Origin: Thiolapillus brandeum
GTDB taxonomy: Bacteria > Pseudomonadota > Gammaproteobacteria > Chromatiales > Chromatiaceae
Length of the DNA: 64,000 nucleotides
NCBI RefSeq assembly: GCF_000828615.1
Contig: NZ_AP012273.1
Span: 930,001 to 994,000, forward strand
Direction: 5' to 3'
Shown: positions 21,004 through 29,035 of the stretch, piece by piece
How the letters are laid out: each line of letters starts with the position of its first letter
Position numbering within the stretch: the stretch's first letter is position 1
Position numbers and translations under genes: made by a program
Notes under the pieces: model-generated
The model's input: the letters and a program-made list of their open reading frames with translations, nothing else
Told to the model about the DNA's origin: nothing
Databases searched by the model: none

Positions 21004-21651
21004 ATGATGATAAACATACTGTTGGTGGATGATCATGTACTGTTCCGTTCCGGAATAAAGAGCATTCTGGATGAGCAGGAGGGCATGGAAGTCATCGCGG
21101 AAGCAGAAAGTGGTGAGGAAGCCGTAGAGGCAGTGCGCCAGTCGCCGCCTGATGTGATACTCATGGATGTGAATATGGAAGGCATAGGCGGGATCGAAGC
21201 CACCCGGCGGGTATTGCGCTTGGCGCCGGATGTCAAGGTCATTGCCCTCACGGCCCTGGATGACACCCCTTTTCCCAACCAGTTGCTGGATGCCGGCGCC
21301 GTCGGATATGTCACCAAGGGGTGTCCTGCGGATGAACTCGCCTTGGCCATTCGCCGGGTGATGCGCGGTGAACACTATGTCTGCAATGAAGTGGCCCAGC
21401 GCCTGTGCCTGTCGGCGGTGGTGAACAAGGGGGAATCCACGCCCCTGGCCAAACTTTCCCCCCGGGAGATGCAGGTGATGCTCATGATTACCCAGGGCAA
21501 GACCACCCAGGATATTTCGGATTCGCTGTTTCTCAGCCCCAAGACCATCAGCACCTACCGGGCCCGGCTGTTTGAAAAGCTGGACATTCACAACGACGTG
21601 GAACTGACCCATTTTGCCCTGCGCCATGGCCTGATCGAATTGAATGGCTGA
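21004..21651 (+). CDS. uvrY: LuxR-type response regulator (GacA/UvrY-like)
   Basis: The 215-residue regulator has a receiver domain (LLVDDHVLFRSG, phospho-acceptor Asp in VILMDVN near 55, conserved Lys in YVTKG) and a C-terminal LuxR helix-turn-helix (LSPREMQVMLMITQG, TISTYRARLFEKL). It matches GacA/UvrY, which switch on small RNAs that antagonise CsrA. In many gammaproteobacteria this gene directly precedes uvrC; here a uracil-DNA glycosylase and a transporter intervene. The partner kinase is not in the window. No clear ribosome-binding site precedes the ATG. Confidence 0.9.
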   Translation: MMINILLVDDHVLFRSGIKSILDEQEGMEVIAEAESGEEAVEAVRQSPPDVILMDVNMEGIGGIEATRRVLRLAPDVKVIALTALDDTPFPNQLLDAGAVGYVTKGCPADELALAIRRVMRGEHYVCNEVAQRLCLSAVVNKGESTPLAKLSPREMQVMLMITQGKTTQDISDSLFLSPKTISTYRARLFEKLDIHNDVELTHFALRHGLIELNG

Positions 21652-22285
21652 ACCGGCCGCTTTTGATATGGACTGCACGGCCTGTCCCAGACTGGCCGGG
21701 TTTCTTCGGGAGCTGAAGCTGCAATATCCCGATTACCACTGCCGTCCCGTGGCCCCTTTTGGCGATCCGGATGCGCGCCTGCTCATCGTGGGACTGGCGC
21801 CGGGTATGCATGGCGCCAACGCTACGGGACGGCCTTTCACCGGGGATCATGCCGGAATATTGTTATACCAGACCCTGTACGAGTGTGGGCTGTCCAGCGC
21901 GCCGGAATCGGTGCATGCCGAAGACGCGCTGGAACTGCGGCGCTGCCGCATTACCAACGCGGTGAAATGCCTGCCGCCCCAGAACAAGCCCCTGGGGACG
22001 GAAGTTCGGGCCTGCAACGGTTTCCTGGTGAAGGAGCTTGAAGGGCTGCCTGACGATTCCGTGGTGTTGGCACTCGGTGGCGTCGCTCACCGGGCAGTGA
22101 TCAGTGCCCTAGGGTTGCGCCAGGTGGATTTCCCCTTTGGTCATGGCGCCGAGCACCGGCTGAACCCGGAGCTGGTACTGCTGGATTCCTATCACTGCTC
22201 CCGCTACAACACCCAGACCCGGCGCCTCACCCCGCAGATGTTCCGCAAGGTGTTTCAGCGCGCCACCAGTCTTTTGGAAGCCTAG
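21644..22285 (+). CDS. Uracil-DNA glycosylase superfamily protein (family 5-like)
   Basis: The 213 residues carry iron-sulfur cysteines (CTACPRL near 16-22 and later Cys), motif 1 VGLAPGMHGANATGRPFTGD, and motif 2 DSYHCSRYNTQTRRLT. This pattern belongs to family 5 (UdgB-like) glycosylases, which excise uracil and hypoxanthine from DNA. The start overlaps the uvrY stop by 8 bases. The TAG stop is supplied by the inverted terminal repeat of the adjacent element (22282-22564). Confidence 0.88.
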   Translation: MAEPAAFDMDCTACPRLAGFLRELKLQYPDYHCRPVAPFGDPDARLLIVGLAPGMHGANATGRPFTGDHAGILLYQTLYECGLSSAPESVHAEDALELRRCRITNAVKCLPPQNKPLGTEVRACNGFLVKELEGLPDDSVVLALGGVAHRAVISALGLRQVDFPFGHGAEHRLNPELVLLDSYHCSRYNTQTRRLTPQMFRKVFQRATSLLEA

Positions 22286-22564
22286 GAGTCTGTCGGGTTT
22301 GACCGTTTGACCGATGATTGCTCCTGCATAATCGGCATTTCCGCCATCCGTGGCGGTCAAGCGAAAATCACTGGTGGCGAATTAAATCAGTTTATCGAGC
22401 GAGGCGAAAAGAATGAATGGAGCATTCTTTCGCGCAAGCCCCGAAGGGGTGAAGTACAGGGAGGTACTTCACAATAGCAGGGCTATTTAACGAGTTCGAT
22501 AAGCTGAGTGAATCGCCATCCAGGGATTTGCAGCCAAACAGCGTTAAATCCGACAGACTCCTAG
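22282..22564. repeat. Family B hairpin-rich element with 19-base terminal inverted repeats
   Basis: The ends are CTAGGAGTCTGTCGGGTTT at 22282-22300 and its complement at 22546-22564, with one mismatch. Stems inside include CCGAT/ATCGG, CCGCCA/TGGCGG, GAATG/CATTC and GTGAAGTAC/GTACTTCAC. It holds no credible gene. The CTAG ends provide the TAG stop codons of both flanking convergent genes. A degraded piece of the same sequence lies between the tRNAGly and tRNACys genes (26770-26826). It looks like a MITE, and may serve as a bidirectional terminator. Confidence 0.85.
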
Positions 22565-24066
22565 CTCTCCTGGTCTGTTCTTCCTCCCTGTTCATGGGCC
22601 GTGGTGCGCCAGGGACGGCAGGCAATGGCAAAGGCACCGACCAGGGTGAGCAGCAGCCAGTCCCGGCCAATGATGATCAGGGAAGCCCAGCTGTAACCGC
22701 CGTAGGGCTTCTGGAATTCTGCGTACAGATCCCCGGCCAGGATGATCAGCAGCACCAGGGGTACGAACACTTTGATGAGGAAATCCCACCAGGCCCCCAG
22801 GGGGATGGAAGAGATGCGGTTGATGTGCTGGCGCAGTTTTGGCAGGCGGAACAGCCAGCCCACCACGAAGCACTCCATGATGCCCACGCTCACCAGGCCG
22901 TAATGGGTGACGAAATGATCCACGATATCCAGCCACAACAGTCCTGCATGGGTGGTGAATACGATGGAGCCGGTAAAGCCCAGCACCGAGATGAAAGTCA
23001 CCAGCTTCTGTCGGCTGATGCCGAACTTGTCCACCATGGCGGCGACGAAGGCTTCGATAATGGATACGGCGGAGGAGATGCCTGCCACTACCAGGCAAAG
23101 GAAGAACAGGGCGCCAAACAGATTGCCCCCGGGCATCAGGCTCACGGCCTTGGGATAGGCGACGAAGGCCAGACCAATGCTCTGGGCTACGACCTCGGAC
23201 ATGGGCTGGTTTTGGGAGGTTGCCATGAATCCCAGCACCGAGAATACCGCCAGGCCCGCGAACAGGGAAAAGCCGCTGTTGATCAGGGCCGTGAGCAGGG
23301 CGTTGCGGGTGATGTCTGCCTTGCGTGGCAGATAGCTCGCATAGGCGATCATGATGCCGAATCCCAGGCTCAGGGTGAAGAAGATCTGGCTGTAGGCGTC
23401 GATCCATACCTTGGGATCTGACAGATGGGAGAAGTCCGGCTCCAGGTAGGCCTTGAGGCCCAGGGCGGCGCCATCCAGCGTCAGAGACCAGCCCACCAGC
23501 GCTATAATGAGTACCAGCAGGGTGGGCATGAGGATCTTGTTCGCCAGTTCGATGCCGCGCTGCACGCCGCGGTACACCACTGCCCAGTTGATCAACCAGA
23601 CCAGGGCCAGAGCAGCCAGTATCGGTGTGCGCACCTCGCCGATGTCACCGGGCCGGTCGCTGACCTGGAGAAACTCCTTGAAGAAAAAGGCATTGGGATC
23701 GTTTCCCCAGCCCAGGTCGAAGGAAAGCAGAAAGAAGTTCATGCACCAGGCGATAACGACGGAGTAGTAGAGTACGATGCCGAACATGACGAACAGCACG
23801 GCCCACCAGCCCAGCCATTCCCAGCGCTTGTCGATCTTCGCGTAGGCCAGGGGTGCGGAGCCGATACGCTCATGACCGATGCCATACTCCAGGATCAACA
23901 GGGGAATCCCCGCGGTAAGCAGGGCCACCAGGTAGGGAATCAGAAAGGCACCGCCGCCGTGTTCGTATGCCAGATAGCTGAAGCGCCAGATATTGCCCAG
24001 GCCGATGGCTGACCCCACCGCCGCGAGCAAAAAACCGAATTGGGATTTCCATTGTTCTCTTGCCAT
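22561..24066 (-). CDS. Sodium:neurotransmitter symporter family transporter
   Basis: This NSS/SLC6 protein of 501 residues likely couples sodium to uptake of an amino acid or similar solute. The first helix has the sodium and substrate motif (AVGSAIGLGNIWRFSYLAYE, GGGAFLIPY), and about eleven to twelve membrane helices follow. The ATG at 24066 is chosen because GGGGATAACGGC precedes it; a TTG at 24093 is less likely. The gene ends in the family B repeat and is divergent from uvrC, with about 140 bases between the starts. Confidence 0.93.
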   Translation of the reverse strand: MAREQWKSQFGFLLAAVGSAIGLGNIWRFSYLAYEHGGGAFLIPYLVALLTAGIPLLILEYGIGHERIGSAPLAYAKIDKRWEWLGWWAVLFVMFGIVLYYSVVIAWCMNFFLLSFDLGWGNDPNAFFFKEFLQVSDRPGDIGEVRTPILAALALVWLINWAVVYRGVQRGIELANKILMPTLLVLIIALVGWSLTLDGAALGLKAYLEPDFSHLSDPKVWIDAYSQIFFTLSLGFGIMIAYASYLPRKADITRNALLTALINSGFSLFAGLAVFSVLGFMATSQNQPMSEVVAQSIGLAFVAYPKAVSLMPGGNLFGALFFLCLVVAGISSAVSIIEAFVAAMVDKFGISRQKLVTFISVLGFTGSIVFTTHAGLLWLDIVDHFVTHYGLVSVGIMECFVVGWLFRLPKLRQHINRISSIPLGAWWDFLIKVFVPLVLLIILAGDLYAEFQKPYGGYSWASLIIIGRDWLLLTLVGAFAIACRPWRTTAHEQGGRTDQES

Positions 24067-24203
24067 GCCGTTATCCCCCTGTCGAACGTACAAGCTGCCA
24101 ATGTACCAGCACAGGACAGTGGTATAAAGCCCGGAAAATTGCGCTCGCCTGGAACGCCGATCTGCGGCAAACTTCCGTCACCTCTTTTTTTTCTGTACTG
24201 CGT

Positions 24204-26024
24204 GTGAGCTACAAGACTGAGTTCGACTACAAGGCGTTTCTCAAGACCCTGACCCACAGGCCGGGGGTGTATCGCATGCTCGATCAGGAGGGAAAGATAC
24301 TCTACGTCGGCAAGGCCAAGGATCTCAGGCGCCGGGTGAGCAGCTATTTCCAGCGGGCGGGCAACAAACGCATCCAGACCATGGTGGCACAGATCCGGGA
24401 TATCCAGATCGTCGTCACCCACACGGAAGCCGAAGCGCTGCTCCTGGAGAACAATCTCATCAAGGAGCTCAAGCCTCGCTACAACATTCTGTTGCGGGAC
24501 GACAAGAGCTATCCCTATATCTATCTTTCCGACGATGAGTTTCCGCGCATCAGTTTCTACCGGGGGGCGCGCAAGGGCAAGGGACGTTACTTCGGCCCCT
24601 ATCCCAGTGGTGGGGCGGTGCGTGAGACCTTGTATCTGCTGCAAAAACTGTTTCCTGTGCGCCAGTGCGAGAACAGCTACTACAGCAACCGCTCCCGGGC
24701 CTGTCTGCAATATCAGATCAAACGCTGCACCGCGCCCTGTGTGGGCCTGGTGAGCCGGGAGGACTACATGCGCGATGTGCAGGACATCGTCCTGTTCCTG
24801 GAAGGCAAGACCCATGACGTGGTGGATGGCCTGGTGGCGCGCATGGAATCTGCTTCCGCGGATCTGGCATTCGAGGAAGCGGCCCGTTACCGGGATCAGA
24901 TCGACGCCATCCGCAAGGTTCAGGAGCGCCAGTACGTCAGTGGCGAGAAAGGCGATCTGGATATCGTTGCCTGTGCCAGGGCCGAGGGCCAGGCCTGCGT
25001 ACAGGTGTTCTTCATCCGCCAGGGACGCAACCTGGGCAACCGGCAATTCTTTCCCAAGGGCGCCAGGGGCCGGGTCGAAGGCGAGATCCTGTCAGCATTT
25101 CTGGGGCAGTATTATCCTGGCCGGCAACTGCCGACGGAAATTCTGCTCAGCCACAAGCCGGAAGACAGGGAGCTGTTGCAGGAGGCCCTGTCCCAACAGG
25201 CAGGGCGCAAGCTGGTTCTGCGCACCGCCCCCCGGGGGGAGCGGGCCCGCTGGCTGAAGATGGCCCGGCAGAACGCCGAGATTGCCCTCAAGGCGCGCCT
25301 GGCCGGTAGCAGCAATGCCCGCCTGCGCCTGGAGACCCTGCAGGAAGCTCTGGGCCTGGAGGAACCGCCTTCGCGCATGGAGTGTTTCGATATCAGCCAT
25401 ACCGGAGGCGAGCGCACCGTGGCGTCCTGCGTGGTGTTCAATGCCGAAGGCCCCTTGAAGAGCGACTACCGGCGCTTCAATATCGACGCCATTACCCCCG
25501 GGGACGACTACGCGGCCATGGCCCAGGCCCTGCGCCGGAGATATACGCGCATCATGTCCGGGGAAGGGCGTCTGCCGGATATCCTGTTCATCGACGGTGG
25601 CAGGGGGCAGCTGTCTACGGCTGCGCAGATTCTCGAAGACCTGGGCGTGCATGGTGTCTTGTTGGTGGGGGTCGCCAAGGGACCGGAGCGGCGTGCAGGC
25701 ATGGAACAACTTTTCTTGTTGGAACATCAGCACCCCCTTATACTTGATGCACATTCTCCCGCTTTGCACCTGGTGCAGCATATCCGGGACGAGGCGCATC
25801 GTTTCGCCATTACCGGGCACCGGCAGAGGCGCAACAAGGCGCGCAAGCGCTCGGTGCTGGAAGATATACCCGGCATCGGGCAGAAGCGCCGCCAACAGCT
25901 GCTCAAGCAGTTTGGAGGCATGCAGGGCCTGTCACGGGCGGGGATAGAGGATATCGCCACCGTGGATGGCATCAGCACCCGGTTGGCGGAAAAGATTTAT
26001 CAGGCATTTCATGGAACTGAATAA
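24204..26024 (+). CDS. uvrC: Excinuclease ABC subunit C
   Basis: UvrC makes both incisions in nucleotide excision repair. From the GTG at 24204 it has 606 residues, close to E. coli (610). The GIY-YIG nuclease domain is at the start (GVYRMLDQEGKILYVGKAK), the UVR motif in the middle (EEAARYRDQIDAIRKVQ), the RNase H-like nuclease includes FDISHTGG and IDGGRGQ, and a double helix-hairpin-helix closes the protein (IPGIGQKRRQQLL, VDGISTRLAEKI). The true start is uncertain because no good ribosome-binding site precedes it; the frame stays open to 24060. Confidence 0.96.
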   Translation: MSYKTEFDYKAFLKTLTHRPGVYRMLDQEGKILYVGKAKDLRRRVSSYFQRAGNKRIQTMVAQIRDIQIVVTHTEAEALLLENNLIKELKPRYNILLRDDKSYPYIYLSDDEFPRISFYRGARKGKGRYFGPYPSGGAVRETLYLLQKLFPVRQCENSYYSNRSRACLQYQIKRCTAPCVGLVSREDYMRDVQDIVLFLEGKTHDVVDGLVARMESASADLAFEEAARYRDQIDAIRKVQERQYVSGEKGDLDIVACARAEGQACVQVFFIRQGRNLGNRQFFPKGARGRVEGEILSAFLGQYYPGRQLPTEILLSHKPEDRELLQEALSQQAGRKLVLRTAPRGERARWLKMARQNAEIALKARLAGSSNARLRLETLQEALGLEEPPSRMECFDISHTGGERTVASCVVFNAEGPLKSDYRRFNIDAITPGDDYAAMAQALRRRYTRIMSGEGRLPDILFIDGGRGQLSTAAQILEDLGVHGVLLVGVAKGPERRAGMEQLFLLEHQHPLILDAHSPALHLVQHIRDEAHRFAITGHRQRRNKARKRSVLEDIPGIGQKRRQQLLKQFGGMQGLSRAGIEDIATVDGISTRLAEKIYQAFHGTE

Positions 26025-26599
26025 TGTGGAGCATCCCTAATCTGCTGACTTTCTCCCGGATCATCATGATCCCGGTATTCGTCGGCATGTTCTATCTGCC
26101 GGCCCCCTGGAATCACCAGGTGGCAGCCCTGGTGTTCATGGTGGCCGCCTTCACCGACTGGCTGGATGGCTTCCTCGCAAGGCGCATGGGCCTGACGTCA
26201 CCCCTGGGCGCCTTTCTCGATCCCGTGGCTGACAAGCTCATGGTAACCACGGCTCTGGTGCTGCTGGTGGCGGACAATCCCTCTCCCTGGATGGCACTCT
26301 CTGCGGCGGTCATCATTGGCCGGGAAATCACCATCTCGGCCCTCAGGGAATGGATGGCAGAACTGGGTGCGCGGGCCAAGGTGGCTGTGTCATGGGTAGG
26401 CAAATTCAAGACTGCCGCGCAGATGGGCGCCATCACGCTGCTTATTTACCGTCATGACCTGTTTGGTCTGCCCACCTACAGGATTGGCGAACTATTGCTG
26501 TATGTGGCGGTGGCTCTTACCCTGTGGTCCATGACAGTTTATTTGCGCGCTGCCTGGCCCAGCCTGTCCGAAGACAGAAAAAATGATTCCGGCGCTTGA
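26024..26599 (+). CDS. pgsA: CDP-diacylglycerol--glycerol-3-phosphate 3-phosphatidyltransferase
   Basis: PgsA makes phosphatidylglycerol phosphate, the first step to phosphatidylglycerol and cardiolipin. The 191 residues carry the CDP-alcohol phosphotransferase signature, read as DWLDGFLARRMGLTSP then GAFLDPVADK (D-x2-D-G-x2-A-R-x8-G-x3-D-x3-D), and four membrane segments. The start shares a base with the uvrC stop (TAATG). The TGA stop lies inside the -35 box of the following tRNAGly promoter. Confidence 0.96.
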   Translation: MWSIPNLLTFSRIIMIPVFVGMFYLPAPWNHQVAALVFMVAAFTDWLDGFLARRMGLTSPLGAFLDPVADKLMVTTALVLLVADNPSPWMALSAAVIIGREITISALREWMAELGARAKVAVSWVGKFKTAAQMGAITLLIYRHDLFGLPTYRIGELLLYVAVALTLWSMTVYLRAAWPSLSEDRKNDSGA

Positions 26600-26623
26600 C
26601 AACCGGCGCCGCGCAAGTAGAAT
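26596..26623 (+). promoter_or_regulatory. Sigma-70 promoter of tRNAGly
   Basis: TTGACA at 26596-26601 and TAGAAT at 26618-26623 are separated by 16 bases and sit 14 bases before the tRNA. The -35 box contains the pgsA stop codon. Confidence 0.75.
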
Positions 26624-26636
26624 ACCGCCTCACCAA

Positions 26637-26712
26637 GCGGGAATAGCTCAGTTGGTAGAGCACAACCTTGCCAAGGTTGGGGTCGCGAGTTCGAATCTCG
26701 TTTCCCGCTCCA
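26637..26712 (+). tRNA. tRNA-Gly (GCC)
   Basis: The 76-base cloverleaf has acceptor stem GCGGGAA/TTCCCGC, D arm AGCTCAGTTGGTAGAGC, anticodon loop TTGCCAA (GCC), T arm GCGAGTTCGAATCTCGT and an encoded CCA end. It follows pgsA as in many gammaproteobacteria (glyW position). Confidence 0.97.
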
Positions 26713-26724
26713 ATTTTTCGTAAA

Positions 26725-26748
26725 GCCCCGCGCACCGGCGGGGTTTTT
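26725..26748 (+). terminator. Terminator after tRNAGly
   Basis: A GCCCCGC/GCGGGG stem with a short loop is followed by five T residues. It would separate tRNAGly transcription from tRNACys. Confidence 0.85.
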
Positions 26749-26769
26749 CGTTTATGTCCATGGATGGAC

Positions 26770-26826
26770 TGGCCGATGATTGTTTCTGCAACATCGGCAC
26801 TACCGCCTCTTGTGGCGATGCGACGA
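26770..26826. repeat. Degraded fragment of family B element
   Basis: The sequence from TGGCCGATGATTG to GCGACGA matches the internal segment of the family B element near 22309-22365 at about 40 of 57 positions by eye, including the CCGAT/ATCGG stem and the GTGGCG run. Terminal repeats are absent. It separates the two tRNA genes. Confidence 0.6.
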
Positions 26827-26836
26827 CACCCAATAT

Positions 26837-26910
26837 GGCTGAGTGGCAGAGTGGTTATGCAGCGGCCTGCAAAGCCGTGGACCTCGGTTCGATTCCGGGC
26901 TCAGCCTCCA
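26837..26910 (+). tRNA. tRNA-Cys (GCA)
   Basis: The 74-base cloverleaf has acceptor stem GGCTGAG/CTCAGCC, anticodon loop CTGCAAA (GCA), T arm CTCGGTTCGATTCCGGG and an encoded CCA end (TCCA). It is in the cysT position downstream of pgsA and tRNAGly. Confidence 0.96.
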
Positions 26911-27012
26911 TATTGATTCAGGCACAAAGGGCTGTCACAGACACCCCTTTCTCACCTTTGAGTAACATTTCGATTCATTTATCAAGATTCTCATGATGGC
27001 ATCAGGCAGCTT

Positions 27013-27837
27013 GTGGCTCGACTTGGCATCATTCTGATCCTGCTGCTGGTGGTTACCAGCTGTGTGCGGATACCTCAGGATATCAACCTGCTCCAGAGCG
27101 GCCCGGGAGGTTATTCCTGCAGCCTTGCGGGAACTCATGCCGCTGCATCCGGGCTTACCGCGGAAGGATTCACCGTGACCACCTGGAATATCTGCAAGGG
27201 TTGTGGCCGGAGGTGGGTGGAGGATCTGCGGCTGCTGGCGAGTCACTCGGATCTGCTTCTGTTACAGGAAGCGCGCATGGAATCTCACCTGAAGCAGTTG
27301 TTGCAGGACTCGGATTTGTCCTGGAGCCTGGCCCATGCCTTCACCCTGGAAGGAACGCCTGTGGGCGTCTTGACGGGCGCCCGGGTGATGCCCCTGGCTG
27401 CCTGTGCCCAGCGCATAACCGAACCCCTGCTGCGGGTGCCAAAGACAGCTCTTGTCAGTTACTACGCCCTGGATGGAAGCGACCAGTCTCTGCTGGTGGT
27501 GAACATGCATGGTGTGAACTTTGTGCCAGGCAGTACGGAACTGGCGCGACAGCTTCACGCTGTGCAGAAAGTGGTGTTCGAGCATGATGGTCCTGTTATC
27601 GTGGCCGGCGACTTCAACACCTGGAGCGCCAGGCGCATGGCTGAATTGCAGAAGCTGGCGCAACGGGCGGGATTGCAACCCGTGACCTTTGAAGGCTCAC
27701 CCTCACGGCATTTCGGGCGGCAGCTGGATCATGTCTACTATCGAGGTCTGGTACCCCAGCATGCCTGGGTGACGGCACTGCAGTCGTCGGATCACTATCC
27801 TCTCAGTGTGACCTTCAAACTGGACAGCAAGATATAA
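27013..27837 (+). CDS. Endonuclease/exonuclease/phosphatase family lipoprotein (YafD-like)
   Basis: The 274-residue protein belongs to the metal-dependent EEP fold: TWNICKGCGRRW (catalytic Asn), LLLQEARM (metal Glu), NMHGVN, VIVAGDFNTWS (Asp and Asn) and the C-terminal SSDHYPLSV (Asp-His). A hydrophobic start with a VTSC lipobox suggests an exported lipoprotein, unlike cytoplasmic members. Start is GTG at 27013 because no in-frame ATG gives the signal sequence. The target phosphodiester is unknown. A family A repeat fragment with a hairpin follows the stop by 20 bases. Confidence 0.82.
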   Translation: MARLGIILILLLVVTSCVRIPQDINLLQSGPGGYSCSLAGTHAAASGLTAEGFTVTTWNICKGCGRRWVEDLRLLASHSDLLLLQEARMESHLKQLLQDSDLSWSLAHAFTLEGTPVGVLTGARVMPLAACAQRITEPLLRVPKTALVSYYALDGSDQSLLVVNMHGVNFVPGSTELARQLHAVQKVVFEHDGPVIVAGDFNTWSARRMAELQKLAQRAGLQPVTFEGSPSRHFGRQLDHVYYRGLVPQHAWVTALQSSDHYPLSVTFKLDSKI

Positions 27838-27858
27838 ATGGGCTGCACCGCCAGCCGG

Positions 27859-27901
27859 GATGAAAAAGACCACGGAAGGGCTTTTTCAACATCCTTGTTA
27901 A
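27859..27901. repeat. Family A element, right-end fragment
   Basis: This is the last stem and right terminal repeat of the family A element (GATGAAAAAGACCACGGAAG to CCTTGTTAA), nearly identical to the corresponding part of copy 2. The stem TGAAAAAG/CTTTTTCA could end transcription of the preceding gene. The left part of the element is missing and an esterase relic abuts it. Confidence 0.8.
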
Positions 27902-27904
27902 AGT

Positions 27905-28061
27905 GCGAACCACAGGTTTTTCCATAACTGGCTGGTAGCTTTATGCCTGCCAGCAACACTTTGGCACCAGCGTTTCTGCTCAATCGAATCATTTTCTCCA
28001 GGTTGTTGGTCATACTGGCCAGGGATTTTCCCGCAGTGTCCGTGCTGGATATCTGCGCCAT
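27905..28061 (-). pseudogene. Relic of a TesA/arylesterase-type SGNH hydrolase
   Basis: The minus-strand frame reads ASMTNNLEKMIRLSRNAGA followed by KVLLAGIKLPASYG, the internal helix-strand region of TesA-like esterases (compare the family pattern NLxxMIxxAxxAGAxVLLxGMxxPxNYG). The GDS catalytic block before it and the Asp-His block after it are absent, and the frame runs into the family A repeat fragment. It is a decayed internal piece. Confidence 0.6.
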
Positions 28062-28092
28062 GCCAGAGCGTATCCGCCGGATGAAAGAAAAC

Positions 28093-28132
28093 TTGCATAT
28101 CTCTGGTCTAGTGTTATAGTTATATATAACAC
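28093..28132 (+). promoter_or_regulatory. Promoter and operator of the YtrA-type operon
   Basis: A -35 box TTGCAT (28093-28098) and a -10 box TATAGT (28115-28120) are 16 bases apart. The -10 box lies inside an inverted repeat, GTGTTATA (28111-28118) with TATAACAC (28125-28132), which is the likely operator of the GntR regulator two genes along. Binding there would block RNA polymerase, giving autoregulation. Confidence 0.65.
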
Positions 28133-28165
28133 CAGTTCAGAGAAAGGTCATCAGGAGAAACCACC

Positions 28166-28525
28166 ATGAACATTCCCGGTAGAAAAATGGCAGCCCTGGC
28201 CATGTTGCTGACCATGGGAAGTGCGGGTGCCGATCCCGCCCAGGAACTTGCTGTCTGGCAGCAACAGCAGGTACAGGCATTGCTGAAAAATGGCAGTACA
28301 GCCCTGGAGCAAATGCGCACGCGGCCAAAACTGAACCTGGCGGCGCAGGTCGAGGCGCTGCAGGGGGAAAGTTATGTCAGTGACATCCGGAAACCGCCTG
28401 TAGATTGCGAGAGTGCGCAATTGATACTGCTGCCTGGTACGGAATCCGCTTTTGAGGGACAGAAATTGATGATTCCCACAGGCAAGGATACCGTGCTCTC
28501 TGTATTGATTTGCAAGACATTGTAA
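28166..28525 (+). CDS. Small exported hypothetical protein
   Basis: The 119-residue protein has a signal peptide ending near GSAGA and a Gln-rich helix (AVWQQQQVQALLKNG), followed by a compact region with two cysteines (DCESAQ and VLICKTL). I do not recognise a family. It has an AGGAGA ribosome-binding site, lies directly behind the palindromic operator and 10 bases before the GntR gene, so it is the first gene of that operon. Confidence 0.7.
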   Translation: MNIPGRKMAALAMLLTMGSAGADPAQELAVWQQQQVQALLKNGSTALEQMRTRPKLNLAAQVEALQGESYVSDIRKPPVDCESAQLILLPGTESAFEGQKLMIPTGKDTVLSVLICKTL

Positions 28526-28535
28526 GCCTCAGTAC

Positions 28536-28901
28536 ATGGCAGATATCCAATGGCGTGAAGACCAACCCATCTATGTGCAGATCAGAGAGCGGTTGGTATC
28601 CATGATTCTGGACGGCAGGTTGTCTCCTGGAGATGCACTACCGTCGGTGCGTTCCATAGCCACAGAACTGCAGGTCAATCCCATGACCGCCATGAAAGCC
28701 TACCAATCCCTGGTGGATGAAGGGGTGGTGGAGAAACGGCGGGGCAGGGGGATGTTCTGCCTCGAGGGTGCCCGGGAAAAACTGCTGAACATGGAGAAGC
28801 AGCGTTTCCTGGAACAGGAATGGCCGCATATACGCCAGCGTATCGAAGACCTGGGGTTGAGCGTGGATGTATTGATGAAAACCAGGGGGGCCTCTGATTG
28901 A
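28536..28901 (+). CDS. GntR-family transcriptional regulator, YtrA subfamily
   Basis: The 121-residue protein has a winged helix-turn-helix (IYVQIRERLVSMILDG, LSPGDALPSVRSIATEL, VNPMTAMKAYQSL, VEKRRGRGMF) and only a short C-terminal dimerisation tail. Small GntR proteins of this kind (YtrA type) repress ABC exporter operons in which they reside. It is followed after 134 bases by an ABC ATPase and permease and preceded by a palindromic operator. Confidence 0.9.
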   Translation: MADIQWREDQPIYVQIRERLVSMILDGRLSPGDALPSVRSIATELQVNPMTAMKAYQSLVDEGVVEKRRGRGMFCLEGAREKLLNMEKQRFLEQEWPHIRQRIEDLGLSVDVLMKTRGASD

Positions 28902-28936
28902 GGCTGGACACAGTGAATTGTGAATCAGAGGCCGGG

Positions 28937-28965
28937 CATTCCGGGTACAGGATGCGAGTTCATGA
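28937..28965. repeat. 29-base dispersed repeat, copy 1
   Basis: The sequence starting CATTCCGGGTACAGGATGCG and ending GAGTTCATGA matches 38681-38709 at 26 of 29 positions. It lies in the gap between the GntR gene and the ABC ATPase gene. Confidence 0.6.
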
Positions 28966-29035
28966 ATTGTTCATGAGGTTCCCGGATACGCTTCACGACC
29001 TGATCAAAGGCTTCCAGGACAGGAGATAGAGACCA

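Noticed and set aside
27955-27975. TTGGCACCAGCG near 27958 as a sigma-54 promoter
   Set aside because: The -12 element reads TTTC instead of TTGC, and the site lies inside the esterase relic.
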